NCBI GenBank assembly: GCA_002633005.1
Contig: NMRA01001150.1
Span: 8,998-48,291 of the forward strand
Source of the DNA: Phoronis australis
Lineage: Eukaryota; Phoronida; Phoronidae
Direction: 5' to 3'
DNA length: 39,294 nt
Shown here: piece by piece, positions 1 through 13,000 of the stretch
Layout of the letters: every line of letters starts with the position of its first letter
How positions within the stretch are numbered: position 1 is the first letter of the stretch
The notes under the pieces: generated by a model
The model's database searches: none
What the model saw: only the letters and a program-made list of their open reading frames with translations
Told to the model about the DNA's origin: nothing
Translations under genes and position numbers: made by a program

Positions 1-355
1 TGCGAAAATGATCACCTATATATAAGTGCATTTTTGGATAAGCGCAATCAATGATCCTTCCGCCTTGCCACAGTTTTGTGTTAAAACATGTAGTTGACAC
101 AAAATTCTTAACCTAGCAAACAGGTGACAAAAGTTGTCACTGTTGTGTCACTTTGCTCCGTGTGAGCCCCTTTGCACACATATACTTGCACTTGACCATA
201 TCATTTGGATTAACCTGATCCGAGTCAGCTGTAGTGTAAACAGCACTTAAGATGTTTCACAACAGAAATTTTAATTAGGAACATAACCCTAAAAATTATT
301 ACATTGTATAGTTACAGTACAGACACTGAATTATTAGACGTTGTATGGTCTGCCT
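1..355. other. AT-rich non-coding stretch
   Basis: No convincing coding frame, RNA gene or repeat seen. It ends where the GCGTGA-rich element begins. Confidence 0.4.
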
Positions 356-735
356 CCGGTCTCGCTCGGCGTGAGCATAACTGGAGACAGAGCGGACTGA
401 AACAACCGTGACAGCTGGCGTGAGCCTAAGAGTGACTGTGTCCGGAACTTACTGCAAGTTAGGCGTGAACGAAACGCAAGCGCACCTCTCTCTTTAATGC
501 AGATCTAGATGTTATTTTAATTAGCCCTGTGCACAATCACAGTATGTTACCACAGCTACTGAAGGCGTGACGGAAGCATGAGAAAAGCGTGATGAAAGCG
601 TGAGGAAGGCATTAACCAAACTGGAGGTAAGTGTGAGAGCTACCCGGAGAGTAGGCGTGAGAAGACCCTGACTGATTTCTCTCATGCCTGCGTTCCGGTT
701 ATGCTCCAGTCTGGCCAGGCCTGAGGCAGACTGGA
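348..735. mobile_element. MITE-like element with GCGTGA repeats
   Basis: The ends carry inverted copies of GTCTGCCTC (left) and GAGGCAGAC (right), with a second inverted pair inside (GAGCATAAC / GTTATGCTC). Between them GCGTGA recurs about seven times at irregular spacing (near 370, 418, 461, 564, 586, 598 and 653). No coding frame. Looks like a non-autonomous foldback or MITE element; superfamily unknown. Confidence 0.5.
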
Positions 736-978
736 TGAAGTTTAGTAATTCAGTGGTTGTACTGTAGTTGCTTTTAACAAAGTAACTTCTTTGAGCTTAA
801 ACAAAACGAGGTTTCAATTTGCAAATAATAATAATAACAGAATTAAAAGAAGAATTGTTTTGTAAGTCATTTTTTTCTTAGCGGGAACTTATGCAATTTC
901 ATAAAATAGTGCACGATCAAAAAGAACTCACTTGTCTTAAAGGCCTGTCCTCTTCATCAACATCAGACATGTCACAGC

Positions 979-1064
979 TCAATTGGTCATCTTCAGTAGC
1001 CACGGATTCTCTAGACTTTGTGGCAAATACCAGTCTTCACTGCTGTCACTCTCCACTTCATCTG
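979..1064 (-). CDS. Probable last exon of the DUF7869-type gene
   Basis: After a pyrimidine-rich acceptor (CTTTCCTTGACTTAG) the frame left by the previous exon reads A-DEVESDSSEDWYLPQ and stops at TGA 979-981. A nearby acceptor (CATCAAG, exon from 1078) gives the same frame with a few more residues. A second frame downstream also looks coding (ESVATEDDQLSCDMSDVDEE) and ends at a GTGAGT donor, so a one-base indel near 1020 may have split a longer exon. Acidic composition and phase fit are the only support. Confidence 0.42.
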
Positions 1065-4000
1065 CTAAGTCAAGGAAAGCTTGATGAAAGTAGCTTAAAC
1101 TGACCTCAACTTTTTTGGCAAGGTGATGCCATGGTTAGTGTTGAGCTTTACTATACATCAAAAGTGTGTTTCCTGAGATATTACCTAGATTAAACAGCTA
1201 GTATAATCCCATTTTTGATGGACCAGCAGTATCTACTTAAAAGCTATCACAAAACCACTTACTCTTAAAATACTAAATTTAGATCACTTCCTTCAACAAA
1301 ACTGATGTCAATTTGTTACGCAAATGAGCAATAATTCCCGAGATTTTGAAGAAATGCCCATAAAAATACAACGAATACTAAATTGTCTTTTCAATAACCG
1401 TAAAGGTTGGGGTATGATTGAAAATTTGAAAAAGATGAAAACTAACTAAATGTATTTGGTAATGGGGGACCACTCAGGCCTTATGGAAAATGGCACTTTG
1501 GAAACTATTTAAAGATATCTCAAACGAATTCCAAAAAAATGTTTGTTTTAACAAGATTTTTTCAAAGGCCACGACCTCCAACCCTGGACCTCTGGCATAG
1601 AAAGTAGTTACAAAAGATGAGGCAAGCCGAGATAGGTTGATCGATTCATTGCAATGTTTATAGTTCAGTATGTGATATATATAGATTATTATTACATGTT
1701 CTCAGTCAATATCCCCCTTATCTAGAGCCCGAGTGGATTTTGTAGAATTATCGCCCTCACGCAGGGCTAATACCCCTCAGCAATAATTTTACAAAATCCA
1801 CTTGGGCTCTAGACTACAGGGGATAACGGATTCGCCATGTCATAATCTATATTCAGGTTGAATGTGGAAGTACTGGTTCAAAATTTTGATGATACAATCT
1901 AAGAAATATACAAAAACATCCTACAGCTTATTGTTTAATTTGGATGAAAAAAGAAGGAATCTGAAGTTAAACTTCTATCTAAATATGGTCTGGCTGAATC
2001 ACTGAGACAACCTTTATTAATGATTTTTCTCAACATGTTATACACTTTTATTTACAAGGCTGGCAGAGCGACATTGATAACAACTTTAAGTTAAGATGCA
2101 TTTCTCAATTTAAATTAGAGTACATGAATTAGTTGAACCTTACTTGTTATCAGATTTGCCGGGAAATTCATAATGTAGCTGTCGAAACCGGCTGGCATAA
2201 TATTGTTACCTATTTGACCACATGTCTCATTTCTGTCCAAACAATATCGAAAATGAATATCATTTTGCACTTGTATGCCCATCATTTCATGATTTAGGTT
2301 TAGATTTACGTATACAGGAAAAATATTGGAGCAGTCGCAATGTCAATAAATTTATTAGTTTTCATAAAAAATCTTGACAGATATTAGTATCATTAACCAT
2401 TGATTTAGTTGGAGATCCTCATTGCATTATACCAAACGGACTAAAAAATTGTTGGAATTAAGAACTACCATTTAATAAATTTTTAAGCCAACAATATTCT
2501 TTCAAAATTCATCCTGGGCAACCTCAGGTTATTCAATGGAATGTGTGCATCGCCTCCTACAAAATGCAAGATCTGGGATGCTTGAATTCCAAATAATTTA
2601 TGACATTCTCTGTTCCACTTAAGTGCTATTTCAAGATTAAGTATTTAAAATTCTGTTTTAGTGCTAAATGTCTGGTGACTCCAGCATTATGGATAATAGT
2701 TCGAGTCAGAACCCATCATTTCAAGTATTTTCTTGCAAGAATGCAGGATGAGAGATATGTATCCCAGCACAGAATAAATAATACATGTAAAGACTTTGCA
2801 CAAAAGTAGAACAGAAGATATCAAAAATATTTTGAAGTTCGATTTTGACCCTGCCTCCACAAGCACAACTTGCTGATAAAAAATAAAATAGGGTTGAAAA
2901 AGTACTGTGACTGGTGGTATCTTACCCTCTGTACCATCTAGCTTTTGGAACCACTGGCTCCACCATTCCTTATCGTCTTCGTTAGTCATGAATTTGCTGG
3001 CTGTCATAATTCCACTTTTTAGCTTGTGCAGCTCCAGCTTTTCATAGTTTGGGGTCAGCAACTTTGGGTGATTGAGTGGTATTGACGTAAGCAAGTATGG
3101 CCCTGCATAAACACAGCAGTGAGATTAATGCATAAAGCAACTTTAATTTGCACAATATTACACTTTGGTTGGAGAGTGCTTATAAGGAAGTAAAAGATCA
3201 ACCTGTTGCATAACAATGAAAAGGAAATTCAGCAAGAATGCTGGCACAGACTGCCACAGACTTCTCTTATGACTGAACTTTTGTACGTGTCTGGAAGCAA
3301 CACTTAGGACTCAGTCACAAGTCTTATTAAATCCTGACAAGTTCAATTAACAGTGAAAAGAGTATGACAAATTAATTATTTCTTCAGCAAAAACACGACA
3401 TTGTGGATGTTTGGTACCGGATTAATGTATTAATGCCAAACTCCGTGATGCAAAACCATCACACATGAATTGAATGTAATATGTAACAGCTTTGATAAAA
3501 CAGGATACCTACCAGTTTCTATGTTAAAGTCCGCTGGTGTCCAGTTGCTGTCAGTGGACCACTTTTTTACAGAGATGGAGCACTTGCCGTTATGAAGGGA
3601 AAATTTAAATTGGTGAGGCAATGAGTGATTGTGCATGGGATTTAAGTGAGGTTTTATCCATGCACTTATGTTATACATTTTGGAAAACAAAAACGAAACA
3701 GGGTTTGGTGTTGTGCATCTTGAGAACGCTTCCATTAATTTTGGATTCGTAAGGATCGAATGGCGAGCTAAGTAGGTAGAAAAACGAGAAAAAAACCTGG
3801 TCCACATCTTCATGAGTATGGCCCACCATTAAAAAACCAACTTTAATTTTGGAAAAAATTCTCATTTCCACCAAAAGCGCACAAAGCCCAAAAATTACAA
3901 TATTCTTATTTTCCCTCCAACAATTGTCCATTTGGAGATACAAAATTGGGGGCAAAAAGCTCATACATGACAGTGTTCGGAGCAGGACATTGGCAGTCAC

Positions 4001-7000
4001 ATCTGGCCCGTGTCCCCACTGCCCAACGTCAAAAAACCGATAGTTTGATGTCCGTGGTTAATTACCCCAGTCAGATGAGTCCTTAATTGATGTAATTTTT
4101 GTAAAGTTTTGCTATATATGTTGAAAGCCGGTAGATTTGTTTTTTGCTGGTCCATGCCATCCAGAATTATGCAAGCGTATTTACTAGGGTGAGACCTTGC
4201 CTTGGAGCTGTGTTTGTAATATTTTTTTCTCTTATTGCTGAAAAATAATAAGTTTCATTATTCAATTAAGATACTCTCATTTCCACCAGATTAGAATGCA
4301 AAAACCTGTTATCACTTAAACATGGGGACATTTAGAAATTAGAACAGTCCATGTATTTTCAATTTTACCACCAGACTTCAAATAAGAAAATTAAAAGCTA
4401 CCCACTTTAAAGTGATGATTAAAAGCCCATTAAGGAAATATACATGCAGTACGATTTGAAAACACCTTCAATGTTGCCAATAATTAATTCCAGGATTCCG
4501 ATCACAGTGCAATTAGTACCAACCAGGTATATTTGAAGTTTACCATGTAAACTGCAGTTGTGGCACATACCTTTGTTTANTTTGATAAAACAGGATACCT
4601 ACCAGTTTCTATGTTAAAGTCCGCTGGTGTCCAGTTGCTGTCAGTGGACCACTTTTTTACAGAGATGGAGCACTTGCCGTTATGAAGCGAAAATTTAAAT
4701 TGGTGAGGCAATGAGTGATTATGCATGGGATTTAAGTGAGGTTTTATCCATGCACTTATGTTATACATTTTGGAAAACAAAAACGAAACAGGGTTTGGTG
4801 TTGTGCATCTTGAGAACGCTTCCATTAATTTTGGAATCGTAAGGATCGAATGGCGAGCCATGTATGTAGAAAAACGCGAAAAAACTTGGTCCACATCTTC
4901 ATGAGTATGGCCCACCATTAAAAAACCAACTTTAATTTTCGAAAAAATTCTCATTTCCACCAAAAGCGCACAAAGCCCAAAAATTACAATATTCTTATTT
5001 TCCCTCCAACAATTGTCCATTTGGAGATACAAAATTGGGGGCAAAAAGCTCATACATGACAGTGTTCGGAGCAGGACATTGGCAGTCACATCTGGCCCGT
5101 GTCCCCACTGCCCAACGTCAAAAAAACCGATAGTTTGATGTCCGTGGTTAATTACCCCAGTCAGATGAGTCCTTGATTTATGTAATTTTTGTAAAGTTTT
5201 GCTATATAAGTTGAAAGCCGGTAGATTTGTTTTTAGTATGTGATAATTTTTCAATGTAATCAAAAACTATTAAATTAACAGCTACCTTATTAAGTTTTGC
5301 ATGGTAGAAGTCAATTGTGACCACAATTTGTAGTGTACCCTTTTATACAACTGCGCTGCATTAAGCCATTAAATTTTATTCGGTGGTTCTTGTGCAAAAA
5401 AAATTTAGATTAGAAACCTGGAATGATGGTACTTTAAAATAACCTAGCTTTTACAGTTATATGACAACCATCATTTTTCACCAAAAGTGGCCACCGAAAA
5501 TGGACCTTGATTGTGATTCGTCCGTCTATATTGGCCATAAAGAACTGCAAACATTGCAACGTGGGCCTAATCTATTTTCAAAACCAGTTTCTAATTTGTT
5601 TCTAACTTGTTTTCACTCAATTAGACATTCGGTAAAAAAGTTGCCTATTGCAGATGTACGTGAAATTACAATACCCGGCAAATGAATGTCATTTTGCCCC
5701 TTTAAGGTAAACGATCAGTGAGACGGACGGATAGTTGCGTTGAACACCTGACAGATACTTCACATTTCTGCCAAACATCTGCAACCGAGCAAATACTTAG
5801 AACCCAACAAACATACGCTGAACTTGGTGACACGACTTGATACCCGCTATTGCGGCAGACCTGGTTCTGATTCCAAGGCAAGGCCTCTCCCAAGTGTCTA
5901 TTAGCTCTATCACACAAGAATGCCCTGTTCCAGCCCTGACCAACAGTACGGTAGTTCATTGACCCAGTCAAGTCAACACTGGCTGAATTCTCTGTCAATG
6001 AAAATTGTTTCGTGCCCTCAGTTATCTATACTTGGGCACCCAAAGAAAATTCATGTAGCGTTTCCCAGCTAAAACTTCAATCTTACAGACTTGTAAAAAG
6101 TGCAGTGACCCCAACCAACTCCACATTTTAAGCCTGACTTGTTTACCAAATGATACCCATGGGAGGTGCAGCAGGAGGCTGGAGGCTATAAAGCCCTCCT
6201 TTTGCCAGTGCTGCGCCGCCCCTGGATACCCCTAGACTCACAATGCAACATTCCGATCTATTTCAAAAACGTATCCTCATGATTATAATTGAAGAACCAT
6301 TAGTATTTTAGTCTTACATTACTTTATCCATGTTTTAGCGAAATTTCTTTATTGTGGCACCTGGCAAGGGATTGAACTTTGGCATGTAAACCATTACAGT
6401 CATGGATTAGTTGGTAACTGACTGACAACACCAACTCCAAAAAAATCAAATGCCACACAATATCAAATTGTTAAAACATCAAGATTATTGAAAATTTGCG
6501 TATATACAGTAAATCAAATTATAACAGTACAAGTGGCATCTGTGGAATCTGTTTGCTACTTCCTTTCGGAATCGGGATGCTGATCATAAAAATTTATTAC
6601 TATAACATGTAATATTACCGATCCTTCTACTGCTACATAACCTTGGGATCATGTAAGTGCAGGTGAAAACTTATGTGAAAATATCTCATGTAGTTAACAG
6701 GAAACTTAATGCCAAAAGCAACATTGAGATCACGTTCTCACAACCTATCCCGACAAACTGCTGAATGAATAACTATCTAAGTGACACAGAACACAAAACT
6801 TTACACTTCTGGAAATTATTATGAAACTTCTGGTTCATAAAATTGTGTTTCAGGTCACAAACAGAGCAGAGTCAAGTGAAAAAATACAAAAATAATTCTG
6901 AATCACCTCTTTTTGTTAACAGTAAAACCTCCCCAATGCAATAATAAAACCATCTTGTATGCAACTACTACAATTAATCCTAAATTAGTAGAACCCTTTA

Positions 7001-10000
7001 AATCACCCAAGTGTTGCAATTTTTAAAACTTTTCACCTCCACCATGATTAGAGACAGCTCTGCTACAGGGCCATGTTTTGATAAGCAGATATCAAGCTGG
7101 CTTATTTCTAAGCTCCCCAGCAGTCTTTTGTCCAGCACCAAGTCCCTGCTTTTGTCCTGAGCTAATGGCATAAATGGTCTGAAGGGATTTCTGTGCATAT
7201 CCCTTTACTCAGTTACAGGTGTGGTGCAACAAGCCCTGTTTTGCTGGCAATGAGAATGGCCATTTCAACACTGATCAACTTTCATTGCAGTAACCAAATG
7301 ACATACCGTATTCACCCTAATGAGCGCCCATGCCCCTGTAAACTCCCCACACGCGTTTTTACACTTTGCTAAAATAAGCACATGAACTCCANGGGTTTCG
7401 ATACCAACCGTCACCAACAAATCTGTGCTTAATTAATGTTCAAGAAATATGAATCAGCAAATTGTGGTTGTCTTTTTGGAGTGCGTCTTTCTACTGCTGA
7501 CTTTTGTTTACGTTGCTGTCCTGTATTGACACAGGTATGAATAACACACTGGTTAAATTGACCAGATGTGTGCATCTGTACATGTAAGTGCTTCTATAAT
7601 CTGGCTATAATTAAATCGCATTACTGCAGAAACGAAATATTTGCTGTCACGCCACTGGCTAATAGGCTAAAAACAGTATTAGTCAGCTATTTTTCTTTCT
7701 TTGGTGTAAAGCTAACCAATGAAAACCGAGGTTACATCAACTGGTCATAAAACGTGTGCTACTGAATGATGGCTGCGTGTTCATACACATAGGAAACCAG
7801 CAAGTCGGCTGGCACTGCAAGACACTGAAAGAGGAAAAATGGAATAGTTAGCCGTACCCCAACAGGGTTCTACCTGTGTAAGAAATTTGTCTCTGGGTAA
7901 ACAGATATGTAAGAGAGTTGTGGAGGAAAGTTTGTGATGGTCCTTAGAATCGATTTTTTAAACAGCCTTGACATTTTGTTAAAAAATACCGAATGTAACA
8001 ACATTTTAAATCTTGTAGTTTTAATAACAAAAAATATCTTTATCAATGTAGAATGCAAAACAAAATTCCATTAACAACTGATAACAATAGAGTTTTAAAA
8101 ACTACAGAAATATAGAATTTACTATTAGTAGAGTCAAAGGTACATTAGAAAATCGCAACAAAAATGGACCTTAGTACATGTGTATTGTAACTGTCAGTTT
8201 GTTATATCAAATGTTTGTCAGATTATCCCAATGTTGATGAAATCCTCCCGACTTAGAACTAATTGTCCCGGGTGTTCTCGAAATGTAATTGCTGGGTTAT
8301 TGAGGTCATGTGACCACCGAAGGGACACTTTGCCCCACTGGAGAGGTGCGTGTGGATATTCTCACACTTTAATCGCAGGATTGCATGTTACGTTTGCAAC
8401 AACATAATATTATGTAAGTGACACGTGACTAGTACATATGCACTGAGTTTCAACTGCAGAACAAAGGGCTTGAAAATTTGTTTTCGACTTATGCTAAAAT
8501 GCAGGACATCTCACATGAAAATAAAGGTTTTTCCATTGCAGTTTGGTGAGGAAAGTGTACAGACTATAGAGTCTACAAACTTTTAGAGAAATGATCGTAG
8601 TTAAAGTTTAGGTATTTTTTCATTTAAATTAAACCTGATTTACGCAACTCCGGTGTGGTTGAAATCAAGTCATAGTATTCTTATGTACAAATTTGTTAGG
8701 CTTAGCGTAAGATTTGTCTCATGAAAGCATCACATTCACGTTTCCAAAAAACTTGTATATTGTAATTTTGATAAACAATGGGTAGGCAAATCATTAAGTA
8801 AATCTCAATACCCTCAGATTTAATTGATCATTATACTGCAGAGGTTTGAGACATGAGGCTAAATTGCAACTTGCCATGTATAAATGTCGTAAATATGCAG
8901 CATATTTTGAAAGTTTTAACAAGTGTCATTTTTGCATTTGAGATTACATTGCTTGAGACGTTACCGAAAATGCATTACTTACTCTTAAACTGCTTAATTA
9001 TCCTCCTCATCGTTGTCTCCTCATTTCCAAGCACCAGTCGCCAGCCAACAAGACACAGTTTAGTTGTCCCTATTGTGAAAAGGAAGTCAAAATCATCTTG
9101 AACCTGCGTTGAATGATGTTCGAGGTAATTGAACATCCACAAACGCTGCTCACTCTTTGACATCTTAAGAAACGTTGCTCTTGCCATTTCCATTTCTTGC
9201 ATGCCTATAGTTGAAAGGCATAAACAGATACAGCAAGCAACTGCCGGCAAGATGCTTAAGTCAAGAAGCTGCTTCTTTGGCTCTGAAATGAACAAAATGA
9301 TGAAAACTCAGACATTATAAGACACAGAACTTCAGTTAAATTATTTCATAAATTGAGAGTGCCTTTGAGGTCAAATGTGAAAGAGAAAATATGTTCATTT
9401 CCGTAACAATGCAATGACAGAACCACAGAATGGATGTCAGTAACCAACCTTTATACTTTAATTCCTATTATAATGCTGAAACATATAATTCAGGCCTCTT
9501 TTAAAGTAGGTAAGCTCAGTATTCTCATTACATCACCATGACTAGATTTCAGACACCTGGCTGGGAAAGGTAATTGGACACAGAGACACCAGTGTTCTCC
9601 ACGACCTTTTTTAACTCAACGCAGTAACGAGTTTGGCTTTTGCCGCGTCTAGTTTGGGGAAAGCGCGTCAGTTGGCTTAATTTCACTCTCTCCGGCTTCT
9701 GTCGTGCATGAAATTCATCGGGCCTCAGGCGCTGGCAAAATTAATGATGCCTCATTAAATTTTTTTTACTCTTTCTTGAGTAAACTAAATTATTTACCCG
9801 GGTGTTGGAAAATTGGCGTTTTTCAGTTATTCTGCTACTAAAATTGCAATGCACTATCGGGCCAATTTCCATGTCCTTCAATCAACTGTGGAGGTTGCAT
9901 ACATGTCGTAAGAATCGGAAGTGGTTTCATTTCGTTACAAGTTTTTACTGTTTTAATACCAAAAAAAAAACAATTTCAGAAAATACTCTCGAGAGATATC

Positions 10001-13000
10001 GCGAGTTTTGGGAAATGGCACGTAAGTGCACGTGTCACGAGATTGCACTGTTTCCTAAACGACGGCAGATAGTAGGATTTGCCTTTGTAACAAAAGGCAG
10101 AGAATAACGAAAAATGTTTATTAAATTTTGTTTACTTCAGTAAATGGCTGTAACAGGCACTGTGAGTGTTGATTCATACCCAGATTTTGCATGCACCACT
10201 GCAGGTTGTTAACTCAAAGTTTCACGACGAGGTGACGAGCTGAGCACCAAGGTTGTGCCACTGAAATTTCGGTGTCTAAACGGAGCTCTACACACAGCTA
10301 CCTAGCTGTATGTTGACGACAGTCTTCATACAGCTATAGCTGGCTTTCTACCTCAGTATGTACATTTATGATGTAACTTTTGTACGGCAGATAGAGTATT
10401 AGCCAAAATTTTGTCCTTCTGACATTCACACCCCGGACTGCCAAATGAAATCTGGGAGAATTTTATGGAGGCCATGGCCCCCTTGGCCCCCCTCCAAATC
10501 CGCCACTGACACCTATATACTGTGTGTACAATACAATATTTTAAATGCATTCTTAGTTTTCACTTTAAACTGAAGAATATCTGATTACAGTACTTTGTGT
10601 CACGGCCGATTCCCACAGCTGCACACCTTAATTGCCTACTAAAAATCTGACAGGTGACAGAAATTCTGCTTGAATCTTTGAACACAGTCTCTTCAAGAAG
10701 TATTCCCGTTTCTAGCGATGAACACTAGATTGGTTCACTCTTAGGTGTAGCTATTTCCCCTCGACGTTTCCCACTAGCAGCTACCCGTGCTTTCACACAG
10801 GTAACGGCTAGTTGGACTATATTCCATGTTGCCGATTCAAAAGGGAGCCTCAGTTATATAGCTCTGTCAAGGGTGGATAAAAGATGTTCCAGTTAGTTTT
10901 CTGGCCCTCATGTCATGTTTACCTCCAAGACTAAATTCTAAAGGCCCTTCATATTGACTTAACTCCAGTCAGAGGGGAGGGTCTATGTAAACAGCCCAGT
11001 TAGGTACCTTATTCATAAAAAATAGCCATTTTTACAATATGTCACGCGTCTAGAAAAATACCTTATTCTCGGGGAAATTCAAATACAAAATGTATACTAC
11101 GTAGCGAAAAAAAGATTTAACAGAACCATCTTGGAACCGCACAACCACGTGCATATTTGTTTACTACTTATCCAAGGTCAAACCGAATCTGCCGCCAGGT
11201 ACAGAACAGCTGCGTATACCCTCAGTCCTTTTATTCACAAAATCACCATAACATTGAGTCAACGAGGTGTACTTATGGTAGAATGGTGCCGGAGAAAACA
11301 AAGACAAAACGTAGTTTTGATCCTAAGGAAGTTAATGTGCGTCTCCATGCATACGACCCTTGGTGTTGAGAACGAATGCTATGGTCGCCTCAGGCCTCTG
11401 TGGTCATGAACACAGCAAGTTGTGATTAAGAGATAAATCCTCACCCTAATTCATTTAATTAAACAAGTGACATTTCAATGAACTGTGACCTATTGCAAAC
11501 AATAGGAAGAGTTAACTGGGAATGATACGTTTAATCATAAATTAAGTAAATTACGCACTGCAAAATCAGTTGACATTACAAGTGAATGTTGAAATAGTGA
11601 ACTGAAAACAAGTTTTCACCAAATAACCAACCAAAGACTTTGAGATTTTCACTTCTCCCTGCAGTTTAATTGACTTTCTTGTCTTTGGCAAATCGACTTT
11701 ATTTGAACTTAGGAACACGAGTTCTCGAAAACGGCTCGGTGGTTTTCGCTGAAACTTTACAAATAATTTAATGTTAAGTCATCAATTTCAAAACCACTGT
11801 CTCTTGCAATGAACACTCAGTTCACTCTTAGGTGTAGCTATTTCCCTTTGGCGTTTCCCACTAGCTGCTACCCCTGCGAAAGCAAGGGTAACAGCTAGTA
11901 CTAACTATATTCAGTGCAACATTGTTCCCCAACTGGTCCTGAACAACCATTTTATGGCCTGGCCAAGGCCTAAGCTATTCATTACAAAGAACTAATCCCA
12001 GCATGACCTATAATCTAATTATACTGGCATCACTACTCACAGTAGGAGCTGGGCCTGACAGGAGGTGGACTAAACTGGTTGATCTACTTATGAAATCTGG
12101 CCATGTTCACAACATGACTACTCAAATTAAATATTTTGGCAGCAACATGAAACACCTTACTTTTCCTCGGAATTGTGTAGAGCAGGGGCATATCTTCATT
12201 TGAGGAGTCATCTGACAGAGGTTCCCTTTGAACAGTTGAGCCTTTTGGTCTTCCCCTTTTTTTGCCTTGCAAATTAAAAAAAATAATAGACTTAGTAATG
12301 ACAATACAATTTGGTTCTGAATGCCGGAAATAACTTAAAAAACATTGCTCATTCAAATAAGGTTTTGTTGGCATCAAATCCAGTAAAATCACAAAGTCTA
12401 TTCATAGCACAGGTATGCCTTTTTGGGTACTAATGGACAACACAATGTCCCTAAAGACTAATAGCTTAACACCTGATGAATTATTAAAGAGGTTACTACA
12501 AACAAATGTTCACGACTTGTCTCGTATGAGAGAACAGCTATTTTCACAAATTGTCTTTGTAAATCAAACTCAACTTAACTACAAAGTAAATAAATATTAT
12601 CTATTTCGCAATGTTGAAACATGAATTAAAAAGTGATAATTTTAACTGAAAGTACCAAAAACTACACCAGTTGTGATTGTGAAGAACTCCCAACTAACAC
12701 ATCACATCTTATTTGAAATTTCAAATTTACCACAATACTTTTGGCTCATGGACAATGTTAGACACAGAGACACAATACCGACAACATAAACTAACCTTGT
12801 GCAGCTGCAGACTTCTCCATATTTTCTTCACCTAATGATTGCAAAAAATCAAATCAAAACATTGAACACAGAAACCCTAATCACACAGGCATGAAATTTT
12901 CAGATTATTTTATACAAAATAAAAATTGCTGATGAAATATTCCACTTTTGCACGAGGGACTCTCAAATGTTTACAGGAATTATCAAAAGTTACATAAAAT

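Larger units (their letters stand above)
3491..5234. repeat. Duplicated DUF7869 exon block around N 4580
   Basis: About 3491-4144 and 4581-5234 are nearly identical, with the single N at 4580 at the start of the second copy. Differences are scattered SNPs and two one-base homopolymer changes. This is the pattern expected for two haplotypes placed side by side. Confidence 0.8.
9283..12160. other. Intron of the DUF7869-type gene, with repeats
   Basis: No further exon was recognised. It holds a G/C-rich, hAT-like end near 10462-10508 and two copies of a conserved hairpin element (10773-10812 and 11860-11899). Confidence 0.45.

Noticed and set aside
5702-5998. 98-codon minus frame, repeated at 36930-37226
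   Set aside because: Kept in both copies only because the whole 2.15 kb block is nearly identical. No domain, and composition is not gene-like.
6998-7198. 66-codon minus frame, repeated at 38224-38424, as a missing DUF7869 exon
   Set aside because: No acceptor/donor pair fits the phase needed after 8983, and the sequence does not resemble that part of the family.
9802-10107. 101-codon plus frame as a small gene
   Set aside because: Low-complexity Lys/Phe-rich sequence around an A-run; no homology recognised and it lies in an intron.
11131-11409. 92- and 70-codon overlapping plus frames
   Set aside because: Two shifted frames in the same place, neither with a recognisable product; located in an intron of the opposite-strand gene.
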